64,000 bases of DNA, taken from assembly GCA_963932465.1 (NCBI GenBank), contig OZ010791.1, forward strand, positions 153,619,915 to 153,683,914, written 5' to 3'. The notes below the pieces were generated by a model, which was given only the letters and a program-made list of their open reading frames with translations, was not told the origin of the DNA and ran no database searches. The DNA comes from Maratus speciosus. Taxonomy: Eukaryota > Arthropoda > Arachnida > Araneae > Salticidae. Within the stretch, counting starts at the first letter, position 1; each line of letters opens with the position of its first letter. Positions 60,901-62,380 of this stretch are shown in pieces. Position numbers and translations under genes: made by a program.

Positions 60901-62380
60901 GGTATTAATTTTCAAAATATCATGAATTTCGTTATTTTCATACATTTGATATTTATTTTCAAAATATTTTTTATATTTTCAGTCAAAGCAAAGTGCAAAG
61001 TAATTTTTTAACAGTTATTGACTGTGTTGTTCTGTAGATAAAGAATCTTTATTCTGGCAGTAGCTTTTTAGACAATCTTTATATGTAACCCTTTATATAT
61101 AACCTTTCTTTTATCTGATAACACAGATTTTCATGTGGTTGAAACCTAGACTACAATAGCAACTGAAAAAAAAATATATAACATTTATTGCAGAACCTCA
61201 TGAAATTCAAAGAAATACTGAAAACGAAAAAAAAAAACACAGATGAAAACATTTCTCTACATTAAGACATTTAAATATAAACTCAATTTTCAACTAATTA
61301 TAAACAGTATAAATAAGAACAACGTTTAAAGCACCAAAACACTTTATTTCTTGTTGCAAACTAGTTTTGGTAGACATAGCGTACTCAGCGTTCGAAATCC
61401 TTGGTGGTCCGCTGGTCCGAGACCACCAAAAATGCAATTGGACCACTAATTTGAAAAATTTAGTGGTCTGCAGGACCAGTAACTTTTTCCCCCTTTCTCA
61501 CAGGCAAACTTAATTTACCCATCCCCTAGAAAACCGCAACCAAACACAAATCACACAATAATTTAAAAAAATTGCATTAAATCTCAGTCATTTGAAATAA
61601 ATAATTTGATAAATAAAATATCTAATTAATAATTTTATAGTTTTTCGTTATGTATACTGTTTATTTAATTTTTAGTAAATTATAATTTTACATTTTACTA
61701 TGCTGAAAATTTTGGATGGCTGTAAAGGAAGTTTGGTTTATATTCTAAGGGGGGGGGGGGGGGGGGGGTCACTCAAGGGTTAAAGGGACTTAATAGAATT
61801 TAATGTAGCGGGCCAATGATGATGACTGCGGACCAGTAAATTCTCATGCTTACTGGTCCTTGGGACCAGTGACTTTTTTTTATCAATTCTACCGCTGGTA
61901 CTGTCATCAGTCAATAGCACTGACGACGGTACACTACGGCTACCGAAACTAGTTTGCAACAAGAAGTAAAGTGTTTTGGTGCTTTAAATGTTGTTTTTAT
62001 TTATGTTGTACTGCACCAAGTATTTTCTTATTGCAATTATATACAGTTTCCACTGTATTTACACTCAAGATTGATAAAGTTAATGTACTTTGAAAGTTAT
62101 ATGAGCTCCATCTTCCATTCTTGGCCAACACTGATATCGATTTTTCCACAGGACTTGAAATCTGGAAGGATAAAAATAAAATTTAAAACTAGCTAAAACG
62201 AAAAGAAACATTTCAGTTAGAATGCTGAATTTTTTAAAAAAAACTAAAGAAAAAAAAAGAAAAATACTTACTTCAAGATTGCACTAACTCTGTGTGATGG
62301 TTTTTCATGTTTCAGCTCTCGAGTTAACAAGTCTAGAGCAAAATCAGGAGCTTTTACAGATGCCAATATAAATGCAACAG
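2467..62380 (-). CDS. unc80: UNC80 homologue (NALCN channel complex scaffold), 17 internal exons, partial at both ends
   Basis: UNC80 is a very large, mostly helical scaffold that joins NALCN and UNC79 in the neuronal sodium-leak channel complex at the plasma membrane (established knowledge). Exons run from 62380 down to 2467: 62272-62380, 62089-62161, 58209-58343, 52097-52289, 50760-50903, 49545-49729, 49378-49461, 42963-43031, 39289-39387, 36947-37043, 29817-29971, 24808-24954, 18817-18861, 12821-13005, 12601-12730, 9567-9632, 2467-2685. They total 2135 nt, every intron is GT-AG, and the phases join into 711 codons with no stop. Collinear blocks resembling vertebrate UNC80, as recalled, include KAPDFALDLLT, WPRMED, PPPNIEFTLPSP, YVRDFYFFKRS, LFLNVVNGALVLHPED and DILELVDVEKPL. 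Start and stop codons lie outside the window. Identification was by eye from remembered family sequences; no alignment was run. UNC79 is the main alternative but fits less well. Confidence 0.92.
3105..3233. repeat. Diverged direct repeat, copy 1
   Basis: This segment contains AAAGCCTTGGCATTTAATTA and ends ATTACAATAGATCGATAAGG. It is repeated with changes at 6093-6213. The Tigger element at 3234 is inserted at the end of this copy. Confidence 0.7.
3234..4112 (-). mobile_element. Tigger/pogo-type DNA transposon remnant (879 bp)
   Basis: Terminal inverted repeats begin CAGTCAACTCCCTCTAATCC and are mirrored at the right end (GGATTAGAGGGAGTTGACTG), flanked by TA. On the minus strand the inside carries a broken trace resembling the acidic C-terminal part of a Tigger transposase, interrupted by stops and a C/A homopolymer. 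The N-terminal DNA-binding and catalytic parts are gone. TA target and CAGT ends are typical of the pogo branch of Tc1/mariner. Confidence 0.85.
4451..4533 (+). repeat. Purine-rich minisatellite GGACGGTAAGGAAAAA
   Basis: Four imperfect units of about 20-25 bp carry A/G tracts around CAGTAAGG or CGGTAAGG. A further single GACGGTAAGG occurs near 4867. Confidence 0.8.
5327..5830 (+). mobile_element. GGACCAGT repeat, copy 1 (hAT-like non-autonomous candidate)
   Basis: This 0.5-kb unit begins CATCGTTCGAAATCCTTGG and ends TCTACCGCTG, and is shared with 61386-61896. It contains several small hairpins built from ACTGGTCC and GGACCAGT, plus a poly(G) run. Flanks share ATTTTA on both sides. No coding capacity was seen. 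hAT membership is only suggested by the CAGCG-type ends of the other copy. Confidence 0.65.
5835..6480. repeat. Diverged tandem repeat and direct repeat copy 2
   Basis: The stretch after 5835 (TTATTGACATGGTAATGCC) is echoed near 6285 (TTATTGGTATTGTAATGCAG), and the TCTGAAAACATTATTCTCT part near 5990 is echoed near 6385. Positions 6093-6213 also match 3105-3233. This looks like an old tandem duplication. Confidence 0.6.
7100..7560 (+). repeat. Old minisatellite array, part 1 (about 70-120-bp unit)
   Basis: Units recur around GAAAATTTTACAATTT then GCTATTACTTTAGATCTTGCAG (or TTTATTTTGGATCTCAC), each with an A/G-rich stretch. Unit boundaries are blurred by divergence. Short frames here are low-complexity Lys-rich products and not genes. 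Confidence 0.65.
8310..8780 (+). repeat. Old minisatellite array, part 2
   Basis: This is the same family as 7100-7560: ATTTTACAATTTCTGCATTA then TTTGGCCCTCACAGACTCTG and variants. At least five diverged units are visible. It contains a long T-then-G homopolymer at 8391-8431. Confidence 0.65.
9567..9632 (-). CDS. unc80: unc80 exon p
   Basis: This exon has 22 codons in phase 0: MFGSAAPILDMDTQSSYG then DASK. It corresponds to the vertebrate LFASVAPLLEF region. The acceptor is TTCCCAG and the donor AAA|GTAAGT. The Met is internal, not a start. Confidence 0.9.
10689..10721 (+). other. G-quadruplex-forming G-rich tract
   Basis: The stretch has five or more runs of at least three G separated by single T (GGGGTGGGTGGGGGG and onward). 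It matches the G3+N1-7 pattern and lies on the non-template strand of unc80, just upstream of the 587-bp tandem duplication. Confidence 0.8.
10739..11325 (+). repeat. 587-bp tandem duplication, copy 1
   Basis: Every position checked matches the segment 587 bp downstream, including a 10-A run. It begins TGTGAGGGATTGG. Part of it (GCAGAAAATTT then GTTTGCAGACAG) is also related to 10147-10180. Confidence 0.93.
11314..11329. repeat. 16-bp perfect palindrome at duplication junction
   Basis: CACAAACATGTTTGTG is its own reverse complement and spans the junction of the two 587-bp copies. Confidence 0.9.
11326..11912 (+). repeat. 587-bp tandem duplication, copy 2
   Basis: This is an apparently exact second copy. 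The frame starting MKQYQILYLLNK occurs in both copies at the same offset and is a by-product of the repeat. The right edge diverges after CACACAAACAT. Confidence 0.93.
12601..12730 (-). CDS. unc80: unc80 exon o
   Basis: This 130-nt exon has one base completing Gly plus 43 codons. It contains PTMLRIYSNHQTN and CRTIEFVCKQFYIMHRKPF. Vertebrates have YQWILPTML where this copy reads YLLIMPTML. The donor is CAG|GTTTGT. Confidence 0.92.
12821..13005 (-). CDS. unc80: unc80 exon n
   Basis: This 185-nt exon has 61 codons plus two bases (GG). It contains LFLNVVNGALVLHPEDAMIL, among the most conserved UNC80 blocks. The donor is GG|GTGAGT. The next intron is only 90 bp. Confidence 0.94.
13335..13395 (-). 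repeat. Dispersed repeat with GTTGGCAATGGCTAGG motif, copy 1
   Basis: On the minus strand it reads GTTGGCAATGGCTAGGAAAA then CTACTGCACA. Related copies lie at 25075-25165 and 49785-49885. The family is not identified. Confidence 0.65.
13768..14672. mobile_element. Long foldback element (arms about 450 bp)
   Basis: The left arm (13768 to about 14212) and right arm (about 14222 to 14672) are diverged inverted copies. Paired landmarks include ACACTCCATAAATTTTAATC with its counterpart near 14650, CTAATTTTGACATCATATTTG with the one near 14500, and TGAGCTGTAATTTTGTATCC with the one near 14310. The centre is AT-rich. There is no coding capacity; it is likely a foldback MITE. Confidence 0.8.
15283..15700. 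repeat. CCCTGACTTTT-rich repeat, block 1
   Basis: The motif AATTCCCTGACTTTT occurs many times with spacers. A second block lies at 16290-16650. Such CCCTGAC-rich dispersed repeats are seen in other invertebrate genomes (memory, not searched). Confidence 0.7.
16290..16650. repeat. CCCTGACTTTT-rich repeat, block 2
   Basis: This is the same motif family as 15283-15700 and runs in the same orientation, with about eight instances of TTCCCTGACTTTCC-like sequence. Confidence 0.7.
17061..17131. repeat. (AT)n microsatellite, interrupted
   Basis: Two pure AT runs of about 32 and 35 bp are separated by AAACA, and the second is followed by AAACAATGC. Confidence 0.95.
17340..18260 (+). repeat. Satellite-like degenerate tandem array
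   Basis: A landmark TTTTGTRTGGCCCTGTAAAT recurs at about 17419, 17648, 17805, 17971 and 18150 (spacings 229, 157, 166, 179 bp). Each is accompanied by AAAGCACATAACATAATTAAAA and a CCAGCAATCATC-like part. The end carries GTACAGACGGACAGACAAAC. Units are strongly diverged. Confidence 0.75.
18817..18861 (-). CDS. unc80: unc80 exon m (45-bp small exon)
   Basis: This exon has 15 codons, EMLGMDTLHKMVWVK, phase 0 on both sides, with donor AAG|GTAAGT and acceptor TTTTAG. It matches vertebrate ELFGLDTLQKSLWIQ. It sits alone between two introns of nearly 6 kb. Its length is a multiple of three, so skipping it would keep the frame. Confidence 0.9.
19001..19776. mobile_element. Coding inverted repeat (317/313-bp arms, 146-bp loop)
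   Basis: The left arm 19001-19317 and right arm 19464-19776 are inverted copies at roughly 90 percent identity by eye. Both arms encode the same protein pattern: ALKREA, INRMEHVLVEQGW or its variant, then MIR-RHEYAKKRKGD. The right arm, read on the plus strand, keeps the frame; the left arm, read on the minus strand, has a stop after EQGW and starts with MALVRLNAEERLEIEF in the loop. The basic helical look suits a transposon-encoded DNA-binding protein, but I do not recognise the family. Confidence 0.85.
20459..20600 (+). pseudogene. THAP zinc-finger fragment, frameshifted
   Basis: The frame starts MPATCCVKMCGNRSNRKH and stops. A second frame continues with YYRLPGIPKTDN and RKKLHEER. Together they resemble the first half of a THAP domain (C-x2-4-C, then the F/Y-Y-R-L/F-P motif). 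It cannot be functional as it stands. Confidence 0.7.
21278..21489. mobile_element. MITE, copy A, nested in the THAP element
   Basis: Inverted ends are TTGGCACAGATGTCATATAC at left and its mirror GTATGACATCTGTGACCAA-like at right, followed inward by CACCAATATGGT-type sequence. The inner TATCCGGGTTACCGTATCAA and TTGGCGCCAGTTAAGTA are shared with the copy at 27884-28063. Confidence 0.85.
22257..23148. mobile_element. TIR DNA element (892 bp), TA-flanked
   Basis: The left end CAGTAAAGCGACTATGCCC and right end GGGCGTAGTCGCTTTACTA are inverted, flanked by TA. Similarity continues inward for about 60 bp (AGTAGCACCCCCAAAAT against the mirror of ATTTTGCCACTAGGGGGTGC). No transposase was recognised. 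Confidence 0.8.
23095..23111 (+). promoter_or_regulatory. CTCF-like motif inside a transposon end
   Basis: CCACTAGGGGGTGCTGC closely fits the conserved animal CTCF core. It lies in the right inverted repeat of the element at 22257-23148, so it may be chance sequence of that element. Binding is inferred only. Confidence 0.4.
23245..24353 (+). mobile_element. Tigger-type DNA transposon remnant (1109 bp)
   Basis: The left end CAGTGGAACTTCTCTTTAACG and right end TTCGTTCAAGTGAAGTTTCACTG are inverted and TA-flanked. The plus strand carries a decayed transposase C-terminal region: NDEDIVTAEYPTDDDILQSV at 23792 onward, then an acidic stretch. The catalytic domain is gone. Confidence 0.85.
24365..24443 (+). 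repeat. Two-unit tandem repeat GGGTATCAACGGAATAACATCC
   Basis: Two units of about 40 bp, each with GGGTATCA, GAATAACATCCA and GGGAAAG. It directly follows the Tigger element. A further pair of direct repeats (GCCTTATTATAA then AAATAAAGTTTATTCCCA) brackets the region at 23170-23217 and 24472-24514. Confidence 0.75.
24808..24954 (-). CDS. unc80: unc80 exon l
   Basis: This exon has 49 codons in phase 0: a hydrophobic start VLMSLAILKS, then LHEELMKLPSFPRKALEADF and NLYCGPLGK. It matches the vertebrate LLRLPSFPRSAIDAEF block. The donor is AAA|GTAAGG and the acceptor TTTCAG. Confidence 0.93.
25075..26440. mobile_element. Dispersed element with TATATATACTAATAAAAG start and CAGCTAGTATAC end
   Basis: The left end shares ATGTTGGCAATGGCTAAC with 13335-13395 and 49785-49885. 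The right end carries GGACCCAAGCAGTACAGGAC then AGGTCAGCTAGTATAC beside a TA-rich tract. Ends of this kind recur around TATATA tracts in invertebrate repeats. Treating the 1.4 kb as one element is an inference. No enzyme was recognised. Confidence 0.45.
26462..26527. repeat. (TATC)n-type microsatellite
   Basis: Units of ATTATCTATCTATAT are repeated four times, ending in a TATATA run. Confidence 0.9.
26816..26851. repeat. (TTA)n microsatellite
   Basis: About twelve uninterrupted ATT units. Confidence 0.95.
27330..27395 (+). repeat. GGGGGCTCTGCCCCCTG dispersed repeat, copy 1
   Basis: ACTAGGGGGCTCTGCCCCCT then CGCCAACCCCCG follows a TATATA tract. A related copy at 32228-32282 reads ACTTGGGGGCTCTGCCTTCA. 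The motif is nearly palindromic. Family unknown. Confidence 0.6.
27884..28063. mobile_element. MITE, copy B
   Basis: This is the same family as 21278-21489: TTGGCACAGATGTCATATA at left, TATATGACATCTGTGCCGAA at right, with shared ACATCCGGCTTACCATATCA and AGTGCCAGTTAAGTA inside. It lacks about 30 bp near its left end compared with copy A. Confidence 0.85.
28326..28355. repeat. poly(T) tract
   Basis: Thirty consecutive T, followed by AAACG. Confidence 0.9.
29003..29543. mobile_element. mariner-like deletion derivative (541 bp)
   Basis: The left end GGATGTATCAAAAGTATTTTC and right end GAAAATACTTTTGATACACC are inverted and flanked by TA. The size and TA target fit a Tc1/mariner MITE. The interior has no recognisable transposase. 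Confidence 0.75.
29817..29971 (-). CDS. unc80: unc80 exon k
   Basis: This 155-nt exon has two bases plus 51 codons. It contains YVRDFYFFKRSQYPALQLIH, then a charged helix ending FLELGK. It matches the vertebrate YVRDIYPFRRS block. The acceptor is ATTCCAG and the donor is AAG|GTAATT. Confidence 0.93.
29972..31180. other. unc80 intron segment, nothing specific
   Basis: AT-rich intron sequence with short A and T runs. No inverted ends, repeats or exons were recognised. Confidence 0.5.
31640..32230 (+). repeat. GCTGATGGGGTTACAG tandem repeat array
   Basis: Four units carry GGCTGATGGGGTTACAGYYC (about 31660, 31878, 32069 and 32127). Full units are about 200 bp and also share TTTCTTTCTTTTTTAGATAA, AAATTTGTAA and TTTCTGTCATACA. 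The third unit is shortened. An inner CCTACCCC run and a C tract are present. Confidence 0.85.
32240..33009. other. unc80 intron segment, nothing specific
   Basis: The region starts with the GGGGGCTCTGCC repeat copy at 32228-32282, then AT-rich sequence with no recognised element. Confidence 0.5.
33010..33130 (-). mobile_element. tRNA-derived SINE-like copy 1
   Basis: On the minus strand it reads CAGCCTTGCCAACAGATAAG, GAGAAGTGCTAGGC, then CAGTAGCTCATTGGTAGAGC. The last part is a tRNA-like A box (TAGCTCATTGG). Shares this head with 33320-33530. Confidence 0.65.
33320..33530 (-). mobile_element. tRNA-derived SINE-like copy 2 with internal GGTACC expansion
   Basis: This shares CAGCCTTGCCAGCAAATAAA and GAGAAGTGCCTGG with copy 1, and carries a B-box-like GGTTCGAGTAC further on. 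Between them a local expansion (33399-33465) repeats TGCCAGGTACC and TACCTTATGCCA in both orientations. Confidence 0.65.
34260..35650. repeat. Composite diverged repeat with CpG-rich block, copy 1
   Basis: Landmarks shared in order with 39640-41170 are: GCCGTGGATCG near 34281, a GAAGCTGAAAAATAAA to AACTCACCC stretch near 34410-34444, a GC-rich, CpG-rich block at about 35190-35560 with CCAATCAG, and a GGATATCTCGC to ATGAAATTTTG end near 35570-35608. Much of the interior is not alignable by eye. Confidence 0.5.
34702..34836 (+). repeat. Two-unit tandem repeat (about 67 bp)
   Basis: GTCCTGTATTTAGGGATAT then GAGAGTTTGAAGATAAACTG and GAGATTGTATAT occur twice in succession with few differences. 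Confidence 0.9.
35650..36946. other. unc80 intron segment, nothing specific
   Basis: AT-rich sequence between the composite repeat and exon j. No clear element was seen. Confidence 0.5.
36947..37043 (-). CDS. unc80: unc80 exon j
   Basis: This 97-nt exon has 32 codons plus one base. It begins DTQFSLLLQDSLDFFGIPE and ends FLVDSKT. The donor GTAATT is not strong, but the phase and the continuation into exon k agree with the protein. Confidence 0.9.
37340..37880. repeat. Diverged direct repeat, copy 1
   Basis: CATACAGTTACTTGAATTTAAG-like and TGCTGCACTGAGAAA-like blocks (here TTACAGTTACTCTGATTTTA, GCTGTGCTGAGAAACAAAC) and AATTTTAAAAGGGTTTT recur in order at 38450-38760. Confidence 0.55.
38450..38760. 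repeat. Diverged direct repeat, copy 2
   Basis: This is the second copy of 37340-37880 with shorter spacing, including ATACAGTTACTTGAATTTAA, GCTGCACTGAGAAAATAACC and ATTTAAAAGGGATTTTC. Confidence 0.55.
39289..39387 (-). CDS. unc80: unc80 exon i
   Basis: This exon has 33 codons in phase 0, including TLLITANVPSTKKIIIHG and IPTQYPIHE. It matches the vertebrate stretch that ends IPTQLPVHED. The acceptor is TTTCAG and the donor is GAG|GTATGG. Confidence 0.92.
39640..41170. repeat. Composite diverged repeat with CpG-rich block, copy 2
   Basis: The same ordered landmarks as 34260-35650: GCCGTGATCG near 39748, GAAAGCTGAAAAGAAAAATA to AACTCACCC near 39840-39880, a CpG-rich block at about 40740-41050 with CCAATCAG, and GGATAACTCGCG to ATGAAATTTTG near 41080-41120. 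Confidence 0.5.
41502..42230. mobile_element. Candidate TIR element with GGTTGCCAG ends
   Basis: The left end AGGGTTGCCAGGTTTATCAC and the right end GTACAATCTGGCAACCTTAA are inverted over about 15 bp and lie 0.7 kb apart. No coding trace was recognised, and the inverted repeat is short, so this is a tentative element. Confidence 0.45.
42963..43031 (-). CDS. unc80: unc80 exon h
   Basis: This exon has 23 codons, phase 0 on both sides, ending GLFLKDLKQVLRKEQCD. It matches the vertebrate GLFFKDLKQ block. It is flanked by introns of 6.3 kb and 3.6 kb, both rich in repeats. The acceptor is CCATAG and the donor is GAT|GTAAGT. Confidence 0.92.
43070..43690. repeat. Diverged tandem duplication, unit 1
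   Basis: Ordered blocks shared with 44025-44410 include GGATGCATGTTCCTTA, ACTTGATGTACATACATTTTAG, TTCTGGCTACTTT and GCACATTTTTCATATATAAA. Confidence 0.7.
44025..44410. repeat. Diverged tandem duplication, unit 2
   Basis: This matches unit 1 in the same order. The block between the units (43880-44010, with TTTATTTTACCAGGAAGGCC) recurs near 47800-47900 (TTTATTTTACCTGAAAGGCC), on the far side of the pogo element. Confidence 0.7.
45462..47353 (+). mobile_element. pogo-type DNA transposon, decayed but recognisable
   Basis: The plus strand carries most of a pogo-superfamily transposase with stops and frameshifts. Its N-terminal helix-turn-helix is YNACFKLKVINFIEQSNNSG then VHEWRNKKDEIL. The catalytic core includes IGNMDEIPV (D retained), CMADGACLSPMIIFKWKTLP, and a decayed tail of the core around GCTTC-rich sequence. 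The C-terminus is YFKKCCISNAMDGTEDD with an acidic tail. The right end (GACTCGTGTATAAGTCGACC to ATATACAGTA) is visible; the left end (CAGTGTGTAAG then ACGACTTCTCGGTGAAAAAT) is approximate. Confidence 0.85.
45770..47141 (+). pseudogene. pogo transposase pseudogene
   Basis: Reading starts at MVGQKRMTYNACFKL. Open pieces are 45770-45955, 46001-46390 and 46914-47141, with related sequence between them in shifted frames. The residues MDE of the first catalytic Asp motif and the FKKCCISNA motif before the acidic C-terminus are typical of this lineage. At least four stops or frame changes make it non-functional. Confidence 0.85.
47360..49070. other. unc80 intron segment, little specific
   Basis: AT-rich with a 22-T run near 48411, the 43880-type block near 47800-47900 and short AT repeats near 48930. 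No exon or transposon ends were recognised. Confidence 0.5.
49071..49232 (+). repeat. Perfect 55-bp inverted repeat around a tRNA-like core
   Basis: Arms 49071-49125 and 49178-49232 are exact reverse complements (55 of 55). The 52-bp centre plus the right arm read as a tRNA-like unit on the plus strand: A box TAGCTCAGATGG, anticodon-stem-like CTGGC/GCCAG, B box GGTTCGAATCC. The 5' and 3' acceptor stems do not pair well, so it is not a normal tRNA gene. The tail ATTTTTCGCCCAGTTGG is shared with the copy at the window end. It is best read as a tRNA-derived SINE with an inverted piece of itself attached upstream. Confidence 0.85.
49378..49461 (-). CDS. unc80: unc80 exon g
   Basis: This exon has 28 complete codons: TGYVMFYVRAPVEGG then a helical stretch ending SVLWQ. 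It matches the vertebrate block of IMYFVRTP then LTFLWE. The donor is CAG|GTAAGT. The perfect tRNA-like palindrome at 49071-49232 lies about 145 bp downstream in the next intron. Confidence 0.94.
49545..49729 (-). CDS. unc80: unc80 exon f
   Basis: This 185-nt exon has two bases plus 61 codons and ends in phase 0. It contains LFLRHLLEKLT, ILRKLL and YALYNYL, typical amphipathic helical repeats of this scaffold. The donor is TTG|GTAATA. The intron that follows is only 83 bp. Confidence 0.94.
49785..49885 (+). repeat. Dispersed repeat with GTTGGCATTGGTTAGG motif
   Basis: It follows a TATATA tract and carries TTGTTGGCATTGGTTAGGGA, then CTACTGCACACAGAG. Related to 13335-13395 and 25075-25165. Confidence 0.65.
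50760..50903 (-). CDS. unc80: unc80 exon e
   Basis: This 144-nt exon has two bases, 47 codons and one base. It contains VLFPSCLCAAAISIINSLED, matching the vertebrate FPACICAA helix. Phase 1 on both sides fits exons d and f. Compared with vertebrate UNC80 as remembered, the Ser/Arg-rich linker normally found just before this block is missing. Confidence 0.92.
51339..51367. repeat. poly(A) tract
   Basis: About 29 consecutive A. No retroelement body was recognised upstream. Confidence 0.9.
51906..51945. repeat. poly(T) tract
   Basis: Forty consecutive T, the longest homopolymer in the window; a shorter T run follows at about 51997. Confidence 0.9.
52097..52289 (-). CDS. unc80: unc80 exon d (charged coiled-coil-like)
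   Basis: This 193-nt exon has 64 codons plus one base. It encodes a basic then acidic helix with the run EEEEEKKRAERENYLIT, followed by AAYEPALY and an acidic tail, DDHEE. It corresponds to the vertebrate block of EEEKKR then LIT then YEP. The acceptor is ATGCAG and the donor is G|GTAAGA. Confidence 0.92.
52290..54639. other. unc80 intron segment, little specific
   Basis: AT-rich. A short stretch near 52930-53010 (GGCAGGCCCAAATTTTTGCT then CCACATTTAGGG) resembles ends of some hAT elements but is not paired. A GC-richer patch lies near 53600-53670. Confidence 0.45.
54640..54965. mobile_element. Foldback MITE (about 325 bp)
   Basis: ATGAATCTTGTTTACCAGAT then TATTGCAAAATATTTTTGTT at left is mirrored by ATTTTGCAATACATCTGG then AAACAAGATTCATC at right. 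The inner GTCATTTTAGTTTAAGG is mirrored by TGAAATTAAAATGAT. Nearly the whole element is a hairpin. Confidence 0.85.
54966..56776. other. unc80 intron segment, little specific
   Basis: Contains a CTCF-like word (55046-55062) and an imperfect palindrome GAGCATATCATGCTC near 56074. Otherwise it is AT-rich intron. Confidence 0.45.
55046..55062 (+). promoter_or_regulatory. CTCF-like motif
   Basis: CCACCAGATGGCGCAGC fits the animal CTCF core (CCACCAGRKGGCGC). It is in a GC-richer patch within an AT-rich intron. Function is inferred only. Confidence 0.4.
56777..58101. mobile_element. TIR element with GATTGTAAGCYCCCCT ends (about 1.3 kb)
   Basis: The left end CATAAAATCCTGATTGTAAG then CCCCCCTT and the right end GGGGAGCTTACAATCGGTAT then TTTACAG are inverted. 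The interior holds several C-rich tracts (CCACCCCCCC, CCCCTCCCCCC) alternating with AT-rich spacers, and no recognised transposase. Confidence 0.65.
58209..58343 (-). CDS. unc80: unc80 exon c
   Basis: This exon has 45 complete codons in phase 0 on both sides. It contains PPPNIEFTLPSP and TPWMPH, matching the proline-rich stretch that follows the WPRMEEGA block in UNC80, and ends TINQEQS before the donor GTAAGC. A 3.7-kb intron full of transposons separates it from exon b. Confidence 0.92.
58393..59623 (-). mobile_element. Tigger-type DNA transposon remnant (1231 bp)
   Basis: The left end CAGTGAAACCCGCTTAAGAAG and right end GGGAACTTCTTAAACGAGTTTTACTG are inverted, flanked by TA (58391-58392, 59624-59625). 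On the minus strand it encodes a transposase N-terminus (58672-59085). Subterminal copies of CTTCTTAAACGGG occur at both ends. The catalytic part is missing. Confidence 0.9.
58672..59085 (-). pseudogene. Tigger transposase N-terminal fragment
   Basis: From the Met near 59016 the product reads MSGKAIKRKALSIEDKIKIL, then VDSNAKTTGVEIAKKLNIP and LNGIVAKRD. This is the CENP-B/Tigger helix-turn-helix. The following frame runs into A/T homopolymers, and no DDE domain remains. Confidence 0.85.
59626..60654. other. unc80 intron segment, nothing specific
   Basis: AT-rich with short homopolymers, including C runs near 60155-60172. No exon or element was recognised. Confidence 0.5.
60655..60705. repeat. 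C-rich homopolymer cluster
   Basis: Two C runs of about 14 and 10 bp in a pyrimidine-rich patch. Confidence 0.85.
60850..60968 (+). repeat. Tandem repeat TTTTCAAAATAT-CATACATTTG (about 53-bp unit)
   Basis: About two and a half units: ATTTTCAAAATATTATGAAT, then TTTTCATACATTTGGTATTA, repeated with small changes. Confidence 0.85.
61305..62013. mobile_element. Foldback element, host of GGACCAGT repeat copy 2
   Basis: The left arm (61305 to about 61376) and the right arm (about 61940 to 62013) are inverted: TTTAAAGCACCAAAACACTT, TTGTTGCAAACTAGTTT and their mirrors. The ends begin CAGT. The 0.5-kb repeat at 61386-61896 fills the interior. Confidence 0.8.
61386..61896 (+). mobile_element. GGACCAGT repeat, copy 2 (hAT-like non-autonomous candidate)
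   Basis: It begins CAGCGTTCGAAATCCTTGG and ends TCTACCGCTG, flanked by GTACT on both sides. Collinear with 5327-5830 over its full length, including a poly(G) run (here about 22 G). CAG-CTG ends resemble hAT elements, but the 5-bp flanking repeat is shorter than the usual 8 bp. Confidence 0.7.
62089..62161 (-). CDS. unc80: unc80 exon b
   Basis: This 73-nt exon has one base completing the Lys codon plus 24 codons: FQVLWKNRYQCWPRMEDGAH then ITFK. It is too short to stand out as an open frame and was found by looking for the expected WPRM-E-GA block. The acceptor is TTCCAG and the donor is AAA|GTACAT, a weaker site. The intron before it is only 110 bp. The exon starts about 75 bp from the end of the foldback element at 61305-62013. 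Confidence 0.9.
62272..62380 (-). CDS. unc80: unc80 exon a (first exon in window)
   Basis: This 109-nt exon begins with two bases of a split codon, has 35 full codons, and ends with two bases (AA) that the next exon completes to Lys. It contains LASVKAPDFALDLLT and KPSHRVSAIL, a strongly conserved UNC80 block. The acceptor lies after a run of T on the minus strand, and the donor is AA|GTAAGT. The upstream exon was not found in 62381-64000. Confidence 0.93.
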
